Below, piece after piece: positions 1 to 12,987 of a stretch of DNA of 64,000 nt. Position 1 is the stretch's first letter. Each line of letters begins with the position of its first letter. The stretch comes from Pseudomonas sp. PDM16 (GTDB lineage Bacteria > Pseudomonadota > Gammaproteobacteria > Pseudomonadales > Pseudomonadaceae), in assembly GCF_014851865.1 (NCBI RefSeq), contig NZ_JACVAM010000003.1, forward strand, positions 372,001 through 436,000. Reading direction: 5' to 3'. Position numbers and translations under genes: made by a program. The notes under the pieces are model-generated. The model was not told where the DNA came from. It saw nothing but the letters and a program-made list of their open reading frames with translations, and ran no database searches.

Positions 1-71
1 GGCATCACCGGCGCCCTGCTCAACACCCTCGGACAACTGATCGAAGCGCGCGCCACGCGCTGGAGAACCGC

Positions 72-75
<4 letters not shown>
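1..75 (+). CDS. ABC transporter permease, C-terminal end only (partial)
   Basis: The first 75 bases read as the last 24 codons of a gene that begins upstream of the window. The tail ends in EARATRWRTA and a TGA stop. Its stop overlaps the ATG of the ATPase gene (ATGA at 72-75), so the two are translationally coupled. In taurine/alkanesulfonate-type ABC operons the gene directly before the ATPase is usually the permease, and a short basic cytoplasmic tail fits. The permease call rests on this context, because no membrane segment is visible in so short a piece. Confidence 0.55.
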
Positions 76-2613
<2,538 letters not shown>

Positions 2614-2614
2614 G

Positions 2615-3679
2615 ATGCGTAACAAGCTCCCCGGCCTGATCGCCGCCCTGCTGCTGAGCCTGGCCGGCCCGCTGGCGGCCGAGCCGACACTTGAGGTCAT
2701 TCGCCTAGCCGTGCCGGACGCCAGTGCCGGGTGCCACCCCAGCAGCGGCACGCCGACCATCGACTACGCCTACACGCAGAAGCTGTTCGAGCAGGAGTTC
2801 GCCAAGGACGGCATCGAGATCCAGTGGGCCTTCTTCAAGAATGCCGGCCCGGCGATCAACGAGGCCTTCGCCAACGAGCAGATCGACGTGGCCTTCCTCG
2901 GCGACCTGGCGGCCATCATCGGCGAGGCGGTAGGCAACCGCACGCGCCTGCTGGCCGCCACCAGCCGTGGCCTGAATGGCTACCTCGGCGTGGTGCCGGG
3001 CAGTGGCAACGACAGCCTGGAAGCCCTGCGCGGCAAGACCATCGGCGTGTGGCTCGGCACTGCCGGGCACCTGTCGCTGGAGGCGGTGCTGGCCAGCCGT
3101 GGCTACAGCGACAAGGACTTCCACCTGATCAGCCTGGACAACAGCGCCGGCCTCGCCGCGCTGGCGGCCAAGCGCATCGATGCGGTGTGGAGCGCCGCCG
3201 GCGTGCTGGCCCTGCGCAACCGCGGCCTGGCCGAGATTCCGCTGAGCACCCAGGGCGGCGACGGCACCGGCACCATCGCCGTGACCATGCTCGGCGCCAG
3301 CGACTTCGTCGAACGCCACCCGGCCATCACCGAGCGCCTGGTACGCGTGCTGGTACAGGCGGCGCACTGGAGCTCGCGCCCGGAGAACGGCGAGGCGGCG
3401 GTCGACCTGCTGGTCAAGCAGATCGGCCTGCCACCGGAGCTGATGGCGCAGGAGCTGCAGGGCGAGCCATTGAGCCGGCGCAACTCGCCGCTGCTCGATG
3501 ACTACTTCCTCAAGCACCTGCAGTACGGCGCCGACGCCGCCTACGCCAAACGTCTGATCCGCAGCCGCGTCGACGTGCACAGCTGGGCCGAACCGCGCTT
3601 CCTCGACCAGGCCCTGGCCGAGCTGCAACTCACCGATTACTGGCCACAACGGGAGGCCTATGTCGACCCTTGGCACTGA
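2615..3679 (+). CDS. Periplasmic substrate-binding protein of the sulfate-ester ABC importer
   Basis: This 354-residue protein belongs to the SsuA/TauA/AtsR-like (NMT1-type) binding proteins and would capture the organosulfate in the periplasm. The start ATG at 2615 lies one base after the sulfatase stop and gives a clean signal peptide (MRNKLPGLIAALLLSLAGPLAA followed by EPTLEV, cleavage after about residue 22). An in-frame extension further upstream would run inside the sulfatase gene and hide the signal peptide, so it is rejected. The 3' end overlaps the permease gene by 20 bases. Lobe features such as FLGDLAAIIGEAVGN fit the family. Ligand identity is inferred from context. Confidence 0.85.
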   Translation: MRNKLPGLIAALLLSLAGPLAAEPTLEVIRLAVPDASAGCHPSSGTPTIDYAYTQKLFEQEFAKDGIEIQWAFFKNAGPAINEAFANEQIDVAFLGDLAAIIGEAVGNRTRLLAATSRGLNGYLGVVPGSGNDSLEALRGKTIGVWLGTAGHLSLEAVLASRGYSDKDFHLISLDNSAGLAALAAKRIDAVWSAAGVLALRNRGLAEIPLSTQGGDGTGTIAVTMLGASDFVERHPAITERLVRVLVQAAHWSSRPENGEAAVDLLVKQIGLPPELMAQELQGEPLSRRNSPLLDDYFLKHLQYGADAAYAKRLIRSRVDVHSWAEPRFLDQALAELQLTDYWPQREAYVDPWH

Positions 3680-5267
3680 GCGCTTAGGCGCCCTCCACTC
3701 TCTACCTAACCTCAAGCTGCCGCCGGCCCTGCTCGGCCTGGTGGTGCCGCTGGCCTTGCTCCTGCTCTGGTCGCTAGCCTCGGCCAATGGCTGGATGCCC
3801 AAGCAGATCCTGCCGCCGCCAAGCCTGGTGTGGCACACCGCGCTGGAGCTGTGGCACGGCGGTGCCCTGGCCCAACTCGGCGTCAGCCTGGCGCTGCTGG
3901 CCAAGGGGCTGTTGTTCGGCGTGCTCGGCGGTTTGCTGATCGGCATCGTCACCGGTCTCAGCCGCCGCGCCGAGGACATCATCGCGCCGAGCTTCTACGC
4001 CTTCGCACAGATCCCCACGCTGGCCTGGATTCCGCTGCTGATCGTCTACCTGGGCATCGGCGACGGACTCAAGCTGTTCCTGATCTTCAAGGCCGTGGTG
4101 GTACCGGTGGCGGTGCATGTGCAGGTCGGCGTGCGTGATGTGCCCGAGCGCCTGCGCGAGGCCGCCGCGGTGCTGCGCCTGCCCTGGTACCTGCGCCTGT
4201 GGCGGCTGACTCTGCCGGCGGCGCTGCCGGCCTTCCTCACCGGCCTGCGCCTGGCGCTGATGGCCGGCTGGATGACCCTGATCGCCGTGGAGCTGCTGGC
4301 CTCCAGAGAGGGCATCGGCTACCTGATGGTCTGGGGCCGCCAGCTATTCCAGCTCGACCTGGTGTTCGTCTGCATCCTGGTCATCGGCCTTACTGGCTGG
4401 CTGATCGATCGCGGTATCCAGGGCCTCGACGGCGCTCTGGTGCGCTGGCCGCGCCCGCCGCTGGCCGCCCATGCCGGGCGCGCGCCGCAACGCGGCTGGG
4501 CCTGGCTGGCGACCCAGGCGCGGCGCTGGGCGATTCCGCTGTTGCTTCTATGGGGCTGGAGCTCACTGGTCGCCAGCGGCAAGGTCAACCCGGCGATCCT
4601 GCCGTCGCCGCTGGGCATCGTGCAGGCCGGCTGGGCCGATCTGCTCGACGGCAGCCTCAGCGCCGCGCTGGGCTGGAGCCTGTTGCGCAGCCTGCTCGGC
4701 CTGCTGCTCGGCAGTGCGGTGGGCATCGCCGTGGGCCTGCTGCTCGGCCTGTTCCGCCCGCTGGAGCGGCTGTTCGCACCGAGCCTGGCCGCCTTCCGCC
4801 AGGTCGCGCTGTTTGCCTGGGTGCCGCTGATCACCGCCTGGGCCGGCATCTACGACTTCGCCAAGATCGTCTTCATCGCCCTGGCCGCCTTCCTGCCGGT
4901 GTACCTGGCCACCTGGCGCGGCGTGGCCAACCGCTCGGCGCAGCTCGACGAGGTGGCCGACAGCCTGCGCCTGAGCTTCGTCCAGCGCCTGCGCCTGGTC
5001 ATCCTGCCCGGCGCCGTGCCGTCGATCTTCGCCGGCCTGCGCCTGGCGCTGATCTACGCCTGGCTCGGCTCACTCGGCGCCGAGTACTTCATGAATTCGG
5101 GGATCGGCATCGGCAGCTACATGGTCGGCGCCCAGCAGAAGTTCGAGATGGCGCGGGTGTTCGCCGGCATGGTCCTGGTCGGCCTGCTCGGCGCCCTGCT
5201 CGCCGCCCTCGGCCTGCGCCTGGAGCGCCTGTCCAGCCGCTGGCGGCAGAGCGGCGCCCCTTCCTGA
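3660..5267 (+). CDS. Fused tandem ABC permease (two permease domains in one chain), AtsB-like
   Basis: This 535-residue inner-membrane protein contains two consecutive BPD_transp_1-type permease domains, at about residues 20-265 and 285-525. Each has its own ATPase-contact (EAA) loop: REAAAVLRLPWYLRLWRL in the first half and DEVADSLRLSFVQRLRLV in the second, each followed by a similar LP(A/G)A(L/V)P stretch and GLRLAL. Ordinary SsuC/TauC permeases are about 250-270 residues and work as dimers, so this is an internal fusion that supplies both halves of the channel. AtsB of Pseudomonas is thought to be of this kind. The ATG at 3660 lies inside the binding-protein gene; a slightly later start is possible. 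Confidence 0.85.
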   Translation: MSTLGTERLGALHSLPNLKLPPALLGLVVPLALLLLWSLASANGWMPKQILPPPSLVWHTALELWHGGALAQLGVSLALLAKGLLFGVLGGLLIGIVTGLSRRAEDIIAPSFYAFAQIPTLAWIPLLIVYLGIGDGLKLFLIFKAVVVPVAVHVQVGVRDVPERLREAAAVLRLPWYLRLWRLTLPAALPAFLTGLRLALMAGWMTLIAVELLASREGIGYLMVWGRQLFQLDLVFVCILVIGLTGWLIDRGIQGLDGALVRWPRPPLAAHAGRAPQRGWAWLATQARRWAIPLLLLWGWSSLVASGKVNPAILPSPLGIVQAGWADLLDGSLSAALGWSLLRSLLGLLLGSAVGIAVGLLLGLFRPLERLFAPSLAAFRQVALFAWVPLITAWAGIYDFAKIVFIALAAFLPVYLATWRGVANRSAQLDEVADSLRLSFVQRLRLVILPGAVPSIFAGLRLALIYAWLGSLGAEYFMNSGIGIGSYMVGAQQKFEMARVFAGMVLVGLLGALLAALGLRLERLSSRWRQSGAPS

Positions 5268-6953
<1,686 letters not shown>

Positions 6954-6978
6954 AACCAGGGAGCAGGTTCGGGCAACG

Positions 6979-7006
6979 AAAAACCGCGCCCCCAAAGAGG
7001 GCGCGG
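6979..7006 (-). terminator. Rho-independent terminator of clpB
   Basis: An 8-bp perfect stem (CCGCGCCC at 6984-6991 with GGGCGCGG at 6999-7006) is followed on the minus strand by five T residues. It lies about 80 bases beyond the clpB stop. On the plus strand there is no T run, so it is not a strong terminator for the sulfatase operon. Confidence 0.75.
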
Positions 7007-7083
7007 CTCGTGGGTTAACGAAGCAGCTCGATCCGAAGAACAACATCACTCCCGGAACAACGCCGGCAGCGAAGTCGCCCACA

Positions 7084-9648
7084 TCAGGCGAAGACGATGT
7101 CCTCGCCCTCCACCCCGGCCTGGACCAACGCGCCCGGCGTGAAGCGCCCAGCCAGTATCTGCTGGGCCAGCGGGTTCTCGATCCAGCGCTGTATGGCGCG
7201 TTTGAGCGGACGTGCGCCGTAGACCGGGTCGTAACCAACGGCGATGAGCTTGTTCAAGGCGTCCGGGGTCAGCTCAAGGCGCAGCTCACGCTCGGCCAGG
7301 CGACCACGTAGACGCTGCAGCTGGATCTCGGCGATGCCGGCGATCTGCTCACGGCCCAGCGGCTCGAATACCACCACCTCGTCGATCCGGTTGATGAACT
7401 CCGGGCGGAAGTGGCTGCTCACCGCATCCAGCACCGCCGCACGCTGCGCCTCGCGGTCGTCGACCAGCTCCTGGATCTGCGCCGAGCCCAGGTTGGAAGT
7501 CATCACGATCACGGTGTTCTTGAAGTCCACGGTACGCCCATGGCTATCGGTCAGCCGGCCATCCTCGAGCACCTGCAGCAGTACGTTGAACACGTCCGGG
7601 TGGGCCTTCTCCACCTCGTCCATCAGCACTACCGAGTACGGCTTGCGGCGCACGGCCTCGGTCAGGTAGCCGCCTTCCTCATACCCCACGTAGCCGGGCG
7701 GTGCGCCGATCAGACGGGCCACGCTGTGCTTCTCCATGAACTCGGACATGTCGATGCGCACCAGCGCCTCTTCGGTATCGAAGAGGAATTCGGCCAGCGC
7801 CTTGCACAGCTCGGTCTTGCCCACCCCGGTAGGACCGAGAAAGAGGAACGAGCCGCTTGGCCGGTTCGGATCGGAAAGACCGGCGCGGGAGCGGCGCACG
7901 GCGTTGGAGACGGCCACCACGGCCTCGTCCTGGCCAATCACTCGCTGATGCAACAGACCCTCCATCTTCAGCAGCTTCTCACGCTCGCCTTCGAGCATCT
8001 TGCTCACTGGGATGCCGGTCCACTTGGAGACCACCTCGGCGATTTCCTCATCGGTCACCTTGCTGCGCAGCAGCTGGTTCTCGCTCTTGCCGTGCTGGTC
8101 GACCATCTGCAGGCTGCGCTCCAGGTCGGGGATGATGCCGTACTGCAGTTCGGCCATGCGCTGCAGATCGGAGCGGCGCCGCGCTGCTTCGAGGTCGGCC
8201 TTGGCCTGTTCGATCTTCTGCTGGATCTGCGCCGAGCCTTGCACCTCGGCCTTCTCCGACTTCCAGATTTCCTCCAGGTCGGCGTACTCCAGCTCCAGCT
8301 TGGCGATGTCGTCCTGCAGCTTCTCCAGGCGCTTTTTGGTCGCCTCGTCATCCTCTTTCTTCAAGGCTTCGCGCTCGATCTTCAGCTGGATCAGGCGGCG
8401 ATCCAGGCGATCCAGGGCTTCGGGCTTGGAGTCGATCTCCATGCGGATGCGGCTGGCCGCCTCGTCGATCAGGTCGATGGCCTTGTCCGGCAGCTGACGG
8501 TCGGTAATGTAGCGATGACTGAGCTTGGCCGCGGCGATGATTGCACCGTCGGTGATGGTCACGCCATGGTGCACCTCGTAGCGCTCCTTGAGGCCACGCA
8601 GGATGGCAATGGTGTCTTCCTCGCTCGGCTCGTCCACCAGCACCTTCTGGAAGCGCCGTTCCAGGGCGGCGTCCTTCTCGATGTACTGGCGGTATTCGTC
8701 CAGGGTGGTGGCGCCGACGCAGTGCAGCTCGCCACGCGCGAGTGCCGGCTTGAGCATGTTGCCGGCGTCCATCGCACCCTCGGCCTTGCCGGCGCCGACC
8801 ATGGTATGCAGCTCGTCGATGAACAGGATGATCCGCCCTTCCTGCTTGCCCAGCTCGTTGAGCACAGCCTTCAGGCGCTCCTCGAACTCGCCACGGAATT
8901 TGGCTCCGGCGATCAGCGAGCCCATGTCGAGGGCTAGCAAGCGCTTGTCCTTCAGGCCGTCCGGTACCTCGCCATTGATGATGCGCTGAGCCAGCCCCTC
9001 GGCAATGGCGGTCTTGCCGACGCCGGGCTCGCCGATCAGCACAGGGTTGTTCTTGGTACGCCGCTGCAGAACCTGGATGGTGCGCCGGATCTCGTCATCG
9101 CGGCCGATCACCGGGTCGAGTTTGCCCTCTTCGGCACGCTTGGTCAGGTCGACGCAGTACTTGTCCAGAGCCTGGCGCGACTCCTCGACATTGGGGTCAT
9201 TGACCGCCTGGCCACCACGCAGGTTGGCGATGGCGTTCTCCAGGGCCTTCTTCGACACGCCCTGGGCCAGCAGCAGCTTGCCCAGTTTAGTGTTCTCATC
9301 CATAGCGGCGAGCAGCACCAGCTCGCTGGAGATGAACTGGTCACCCTTCTGCTGGGCCAGGCGGTCGGCCTGGTTGAGTAGGCGCGCCAGATCCTGCGAC
9401 AGGTTCACGTCGCCGGTGGGGTTCTGGATCTTGGCCAGGCTGTCCAGCTCGGCGGTCAGAGCCTTGCGCAGAGCGGCGATATCAAAACCGACCTGCATCA
9501 GAAGCGGCTTGATCGAGCCTCCCTGCTGCTCCAGCAGGGCCTGCATCAGGTGCAGTGGCTCGATGGCGGAATGGTCGAGACCGACGGCCGCAGACTGGGC
9601 GTCGGACAGGGCAAGCTGCAGCTTGCTGGTAAGACGATCGATACGCAT
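7084..9648 (-). CDS. clpB: ATP-dependent disaggregase ClpB
   Basis: This 854-residue cytoplasmic AAA+ chaperone forms hexameric rings that, with DnaK, extract polypeptides from aggregates. Domain order is the expected one: Clp N-domain (1-150), first AAA+ module with Walker A GEPGVGKT (about 205), a charged coiled-coil middle domain (about 410-525), a second AAA+ module with Walker A GPTGVGKT (about 605) and Walker [12 protein letters not shown], and a C-terminal small domain. Length equals the usual Pseudomonas ClpB. The gene ends a minus-strand series after rluD and pgeF but has its own heat-shock-like promoter in the 122-base gap upstream. Confidence 0.98.
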   Translation of the reverse strand: MRIDRLTSKLQLALSDAQSAAVGLDHSAIEPLHLMQALLEQQGGSIKPLLMQVGFDIAALRKALTAELDSLAKIQNPTGDVNLSQDLARLLNQADRLAQQKGDQFISSELVLLAAMDENTKLGKLLLAQGVSKKALENAIANLRGGQAVNDPNVEESRQALDKYCVDLTKRAEEGKLDPVIGRDDEIRRTIQVLQRRTKNNPVLIGEPGVGKTAIAEGLAQRIINGEVPDGLKDKRLLALDMGSLIAGAKFRGEFEERLKAVLNELGKQEGRIILFIDELHTMVGAGKAEGAMDAGNMLKPALARGELHCVGATTLDEYRQYIEKDAALERRFQKVLVDEPSEEDTIAILRGLKERYEVHHGVTITDGAIIAAAKLSHRYITDRQLPDKAIDLIDEAASRIRMEIDSKPEALDRLDRRLIQLKIEREALKKEDDEATKKRLEKLQDDIAKLELEYADLEEIWKSEKAEVQGSAQIQQKIEQAKADLEAARRRSDLQRMAELQYGIIPDLERSLQMVDQHGKSENQLLRSKVTDEEIAEVVSKWTGIPVSKMLEGEREKLLKMEGLLHQRVIGQDEAVVAVSNAVRRSRAGLSDPNRPSGSFLFLGPTGVGKTELCKALAEFLFDTEEALVRIDMSEFMEKHSVARLIGAPPGYVGYEEGGYLTEAVRRKPYSVVLMDEVEKAHPDVFNVLLQVLEDGRLTDSHGRTVDFKNTVIVMTSNLGSAQIQELVDDREAQRAAVLDAVSSHFRPEFINRIDEVVVFEPLGREQIAGIAEIQLQRLRGRLAERELRLELTPDALNKLIAVGYDPVYGARPLKRAIQRWIENPLAQQILAGRFTPGALVQAGVEGEDIVFA

Positions 9649-9720
9649 GAATATGTCCTTCCTTCAGAAAGCGGGCCGGAGCGCTGAACTGCTCCTCTGA
9701 TTGAAGCCCGGTGTTGCTAT

Positions 9721-9750
9721 CTAGATAAGGACAGTTTCGGCCGATTCAAG
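9721..9750 (-). promoter_or_regulatory. Sigma-32-like promoter of clpB
   Basis: Read on the minus strand, CTTGAA (9750-9745) is separated by 14 bases from CCTTATCTAG (9730-9721). The sigma-32 consensus is CTTGAA, 13-17 bases, CCCCATNT. The match of the -35 element is exact and the -10 element is partial. It lies about 75 bases before the clpB start, where a heat-shock promoter is expected. Confidence 0.65.
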
Positions 9751-9770
9751 CGCCGACTACTTGCTGCGGA

Positions 9771-10505
9771 TCAATCGACCAGCCACACCAGCGAGGCGAA
9801 ACGTCCGGTGCGGGCGGCGCGACGGTAGGAGAAGAAGCGTGTATCGCTGACCGTACAGAAACCGCCGCCATGCACGGCAGTCACGCCACGGGCGGCTAGG
9901 CGGATGCGCGCCAGGGCATAGATATCGGCCATGAATTTGCCCGCGTTGCGGCTAGGACTGAAGGCCCGCTCCGCCTCGGCATGCCGGGACACGAACGCCT
10001 CGCGTACTTCCGGACCGACCTCGAAGGTCACGGGACCGATGGCCGGCCCCAACCAGACCAGGATCTCGGACGGCTCGACCGCCAGGGCATCCAAGGTATT
10101 TTCCAGCACGCCATTCGCCAGCCCGCGCCAACCGGCATGGGCCGCCGCTACGCGGGTGCCGGCACGATCACAGAACAGTGTTGGCAGGCAATCGGCGGTC
10201 AGAACGGTGCAGGCGATGCCCGGCGTGGCGCTCCAGCTGGCGTCGGCGGTTGGTACCTGAGCAGGATCGGCCGCGACTACATCGGGGCTGTGCACCTGTT
10301 TCAGCCAGGCTGGCTGGCAACCGAGGTGCTCGACCAGCATGCGGCGATTCTCGGCCACCGCCTGTGGCTCGTCTTCGACATGGTCGCCGAGGTTCAGCCT
10401 GTCGAAGGGCGGCTGGCTGGCGCCGCCGGCCCGCGTGGTAACACAGGCCCGGACATTGGCCGGAGCCGGCCAGTCCGGCAGCAGCCAGTCAGACGAAGGA
10501 TTCAT
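9771..10505 (-). CDS. pgeF: Multicopper oxidase-fold purine nucleoside phosphorylase / peptidoglycan editing factor (YfiH, PgeF)
   Basis: This 244-residue protein is of the YfiH/LACC1 family. Members have been reported as polyphenol oxidases, as purine nucleoside phosphorylases, and in E. coli as an enzyme that removes misincorporated L-Ser from peptidoglycan precursors. Family signatures are visible: the HS...D..A region, CTVLTADCLP, AAHAGWRGL (His and Cys metal ligands) and WLGPAIGP. Its start overlaps the rluD stop by 17 bases, so the two are probably translated together. The pairing rluD-pgeF is common in proteobacteria. Confidence 0.92.
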   Translation of the reverse strand: MNPSSDWLLPDWPAPANVRACVTTRAGGASQPPFDRLNLGDHVEDEPQAVAENRRMLVEHLGCQPAWLKQVHSPDVVAADPAQVPTADASWSATPGIACTVLTADCLPTLFCDRAGTRVAAAHAGWRGLANGVLENTLDALAVEPSEILVWLGPAIGPVTFEVGPEVREAFVSRHAEAERAFSPSRNAGKFMADIYALARIRLAARGVTAVHGGGFCTVSDTRFFSYRRAARTGRFASLVWLVD

Positions 10506-11460
10506 TGTCCTGGCGCAGCAGCGACAGCATCCACACCAGGTCTTCGGGCAGCGGCGAGACCCACTTCATGCGCTGCCCGGTAGCCGGGTGCTCCAGCTCC
10601 AGGAAGCGCGCGTGCAGGGCCTGGCGCGGGAATTCCTTGAGGGTCTGCACCAGGGTCGGGCTGGCCGCCGGCGGGATGCGGAAGCGCCCGGCGTAGAGCG
10701 GATCGCCTACCAGCGGGTAGCCGACATGGGTCATGTGCACGCGAATCTGGTGGGTACGCCCGGTCTCCAGTTTGACTCGCACATGGGTGTGCGAACGGAA
10801 GCGCTCCAGCACACGATAGTGAGTCACGGCAGGCTTGCCACCATCGATCACCGCCATGCGCTGGCGATTGGCCGAGCTGCGGCCGATCGGGGCGTCGATG
10901 GTGGAGCCGGAGGTGATCACGCCGATGCAAATGCATTCATAGATGCGACTGACCGTACGCTTCTGCAGCTGATCGACCAGCTTGGTCTGCGCCTGCAGGG
11001 TCTTGGCCACCACCATCAGGCCGGTGGTGTCCTTGTCCAGACGATGGACGATACCGGCGCGTGGCACATTGATGATGTCCGGCACATGGTGCAACAGCGC
11101 GTTCAACAGCGTGCCATCGGCATGCCCGGCGGCCGGATGGACCACCAGGCCGGCCGGCTTGTCGATCACCAGGATGTGCTCATCCTCATAGACGATGTTC
11201 AGCGGAATGTCCTGCGCCACCCACTCGCCCTGGGCCTCCTGCTCGGCCTCCAGGCTGAGCACGGCACCGCTGTGGACGATGTCGCGCGGACGAATGACGG
11301 CGCCATCAACGGTCAGACGACCGTCCTTGATCCAGCCGGACAGGCGCGAGCGCGAGTATTCGTCGAAGAGCTGGGCGGCGACCTGGTCAAGGCGCTGGCC
11401 GCCAAGGTCTGAAGGCACTTCGGCGGTGAGTTGAATGAGCTGATCGGAATCTTCGGACAT
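10489..11460 (-). CDS. rluD: 23S rRNA pseudouridine(1911/1915/1917) synthase RluD
   Basis: This 323-residue enzyme converts three uridines of helix 69 of 23S rRNA to pseudouridine. An N-terminal S4-like RNA-binding domain (residues about 18-80, GQRLDQVAAQLFDEYSRSRL) is followed by the RluA-type catalytic domain with the HRLDKDTTGLMV motif carrying the catalytic aspartate. The start at 11460 gives the usual length (E. coli RluD has 326); an in-frame extension to 11910 would run over the divergent promoter region and into bamD, and is not supported. It is divergent from bamD, the usual Pseudomonas arrangement. Confidence 0.96.
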   Translation of the reverse strand: MSEDSDQLIQLTAEVPSDLGGQRLDQVAAQLFDEYSRSRLSGWIKDGRLTVDGAVIRPRDIVHSGAVLSLEAEQEAQGEWVAQDIPLNIVYEDEHILVIDKPAGLVVHPAAGHADGTLLNALLHHVPDIINVPRAGIVHRLDKDTTGLMVVAKTLQAQTKLVDQLQKRTVSRIYECICIGVITSGSTIDAPIGRSSANRQRMAVIDGGKPAVTHYRVLERFRSHTHVRVKLETGRTHQIRVHMTHVGYPLVGDPLYAGRFRIPPAASPTLVQTLKEFPRQALHARFLELEHPATGQRMKWVSPLPEDLVWMLSLLRQDNESFV

Positions 11461-11487
11461 GGGCTGCTGCGGAGGGCTGTGCGGCTT

Positions 11488-11516
11488 TTGGTTTCGGCGG
11501 CACGCTGTGGTTAAAT
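11488..11516 (+). promoter_or_regulatory. Possible sigma-70 promoter of bamD
   Basis: TTGGTT (11488-11493) and TTAAAT (11511-11516) are spaced by 17 bases in the 147-base gap between the divergent rluD and bamD genes. Matches are partial, so this is a guess at the most promoter-like site. Confidence 0.35.
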
Positions 11517-11607
11517 ACGGCGTCTTTGTCCCGGCATTTTCCGGGGCGCCCATCATAACAGGACGGTACAGGCCTCGACAGCCGCCGTCACAGGGACGCA
11601 AGCCACC

Positions 11608-12630
11608 ATGCAAGTGAAACACCTGCTGCTGATCGCCACCCTCGCCTTCGTTACCGCGTGCTCCTCCAACAAGACAGAAGTGGATGAGAACCTGAGCGAA
11701 ACCGAGCTCTACCAGCAGGCTCAGGAAGATCTCAACAACAACAGCTACAACAACGCCGTCAGCAAGCTGAAGGCGCTGGAGTCGCGCTATCCGTTCGGTC
11801 GTTATGCCGAACAGGCTCAGCTCGAGCTGATCTACGCCTACTACAAGAACGTCGAACCGGAAGCCGCTCGCTCCGCCGCCGAGCGTTTCATCCGCCTGCA
11901 CCCGCAGCATGCCAGCGTCGACTACGCCTACTACGTCAAGGGCCTGGCGTCGTTCGACCAGGATCGCGGCCTGGTAGCCCGTTTCCTTCCGCTGGACCTG
12001 ACCAAGCGTGACCCGGGTGCCGCTCGCGACTCTTTCAACGAGTTCGCCCAGCTAACCAGCCGCTTCCCCAATAGCCGCTACGCCCCGGACGCCAAAGCGC
12101 GCATGATCTATCTGCGCAACCTGCTGGCGGCCTATGAAATACACGCGGGCCATTACTACCTGACTCGTCAGGCCTACGTCGCGGCCGCCAACCGTGGTCG
12201 CTACGTGGTAGAGAACTTCCAGGAAACTCCGGCAGTCGGCGATGGCCTGGCACTGATGGTAGAGGCCTACCAGCGCCTGCAGATGGATGACCTCGCAGCC
12301 ACCAGCCTGGAAACACTGAAGCAGAACTACCCCGACCACCCTTCGCTGGTAGATGGTCAATTCGTGCCGCAGGAAGAGGAAGTGGACAACCGCTCCTGGT
12401 TGGCCAAGGCGACACTCGGCCTGATCGAGTCCGACGCGCCCCTGCCGCCGGGCGAGACCCGCGCCAATCAGGACGTGATTCGCCAATACGAAGACGCCCA
12501 GGAAGAAATTCCCGACGAGCTGCTGCCGGAAAACCAGGCAGAAGCCCAGGAAGACCTGAGCAGCGAAGCTGAGGGCGGTAATGACGACCGCTCCTGGTTC
12601 AGCTACATGACCTTCGGCCTGTTCGACTGA
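11608..12630 (+). CDS. bamD: Outer membrane assembly lipoprotein BamD (ComL)
   Basis: This 340-residue lipoprotein is an essential part of the BAM complex that inserts beta-barrel proteins in the outer membrane. The signal peptide ends in a lipobox (FVTAC, Cys at about residue 18), giving an acylated periplasmic protein. The body is made of TPR-like helices ([34 protein letters not shown]). The C-terminal 100 residues are acidic and extended compared with E. coli BamD (245 residues), as is usual in Pseudomonas (about 340). A good terminator follows directly. Confidence 0.97.
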   Translation: MQVKHLLLIATLAFVTACSSNKTEVDENLSETELYQQAQEDLNNNSYNNAVSKLKALESRYPFGRYAEQAQLELIYAYYKNVEPEAARSAAERFIRLHPQHASVDYAYYVKGLASFDQDRGLVARFLPLDLTKRDPGAARDSFNEFAQLTSRFPNSRYAPDAKARMIYLRNLLAAYEIHAGHYYLTRQAYVAAANRGRYVVENFQETPAVGDGLALMVEAYQRLQMDDLAATSLETLKQNYPDHPSLVDGQFVPQEEEVDNRSWLAKATLGLIESDAPLPPGETRANQDVIRQYEDAQEEIPDELLPENQAEAQEDLSSEAEGGNDDRSWFSYMTFGLFD

Positions 12631-12646
12631 GCCTGCGAACATAACG

Positions 12647-12672
12647 AAAAGGGAGGCCATGCCTCCCTTTTT
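12647..12672 (+). terminator. Rho-independent terminator of bamD
   Basis: Stem AAAAGGGAGGC (12647-12657) and GCCTCCCTTTT (12661-12671) with loop CAT, ending in a T run. It begins 16 bases after the bamD stop. Confidence 0.85.
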
Positions 12673-12759
12673 CATGCCCGGCATTCGTCAAGACTTAACT
12701 ACTGCGCTGACATGGCCTCCTTGGCTACACTGCGCTCCTGCCAACGAGAAGAGCACATC

Positions 12760-12987
12760 ATGTTTCGTCTGCTGTTCTGGATTGCTGTGATCACAGCCGC
12801 GATATGGCTCTGGCGACGCTTCAAGCGTCCGGCAAAGCCGGCGACCAAGCCACAGGGTGAGCAACCGGCACCTATGGTTCGATGCTCCCAGTGTGGTGTG
12901 CACGTACCGCGCGACAAGGCCGTTTCCAGCGGAAATAGCTGGTATTGCAGCCAGGCACATCTGCAGCAGGAACAATCGGGTCGATGA
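12760..12987 (+). CDS. Small membrane-anchored zinc-ribbon-like protein (PP0621 family)
   Basis: This 75-residue protein has an N-terminal membrane segment (MFRLLFWIAVITAAIWLW), a basic linker, and a C-terminal cysteine/histidine cluster (CSQCGVHV and YCSQAHLQ) that looks like a small metal-binding finger. The ATG at 12760 follows a GAGAAG ribosome site; a longer in-frame start at 12712 lacks the clean membrane anchor. Its TGA overlaps the ATG of pilS (ATGA), so it is translated with the sensor kinase. Homologues before pilS are known in Pseudomonas; function is unknown, but the coupling suggests a link to PilS. Confidence 0.8.
   Translation: MFRLLFWIAVITAAIWLWRRFKRPAKPATKPQGEQPAPMVRCSQCGVHVPRDKAVSSGNSWYCSQAHLQQEQSGR

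Noticed and set aside
7411..8937. Plus-strand reading frame of 508 codons opposite clpB
   Set aside because: Antisense to clpB with no recognisable domain; explained by high GC.
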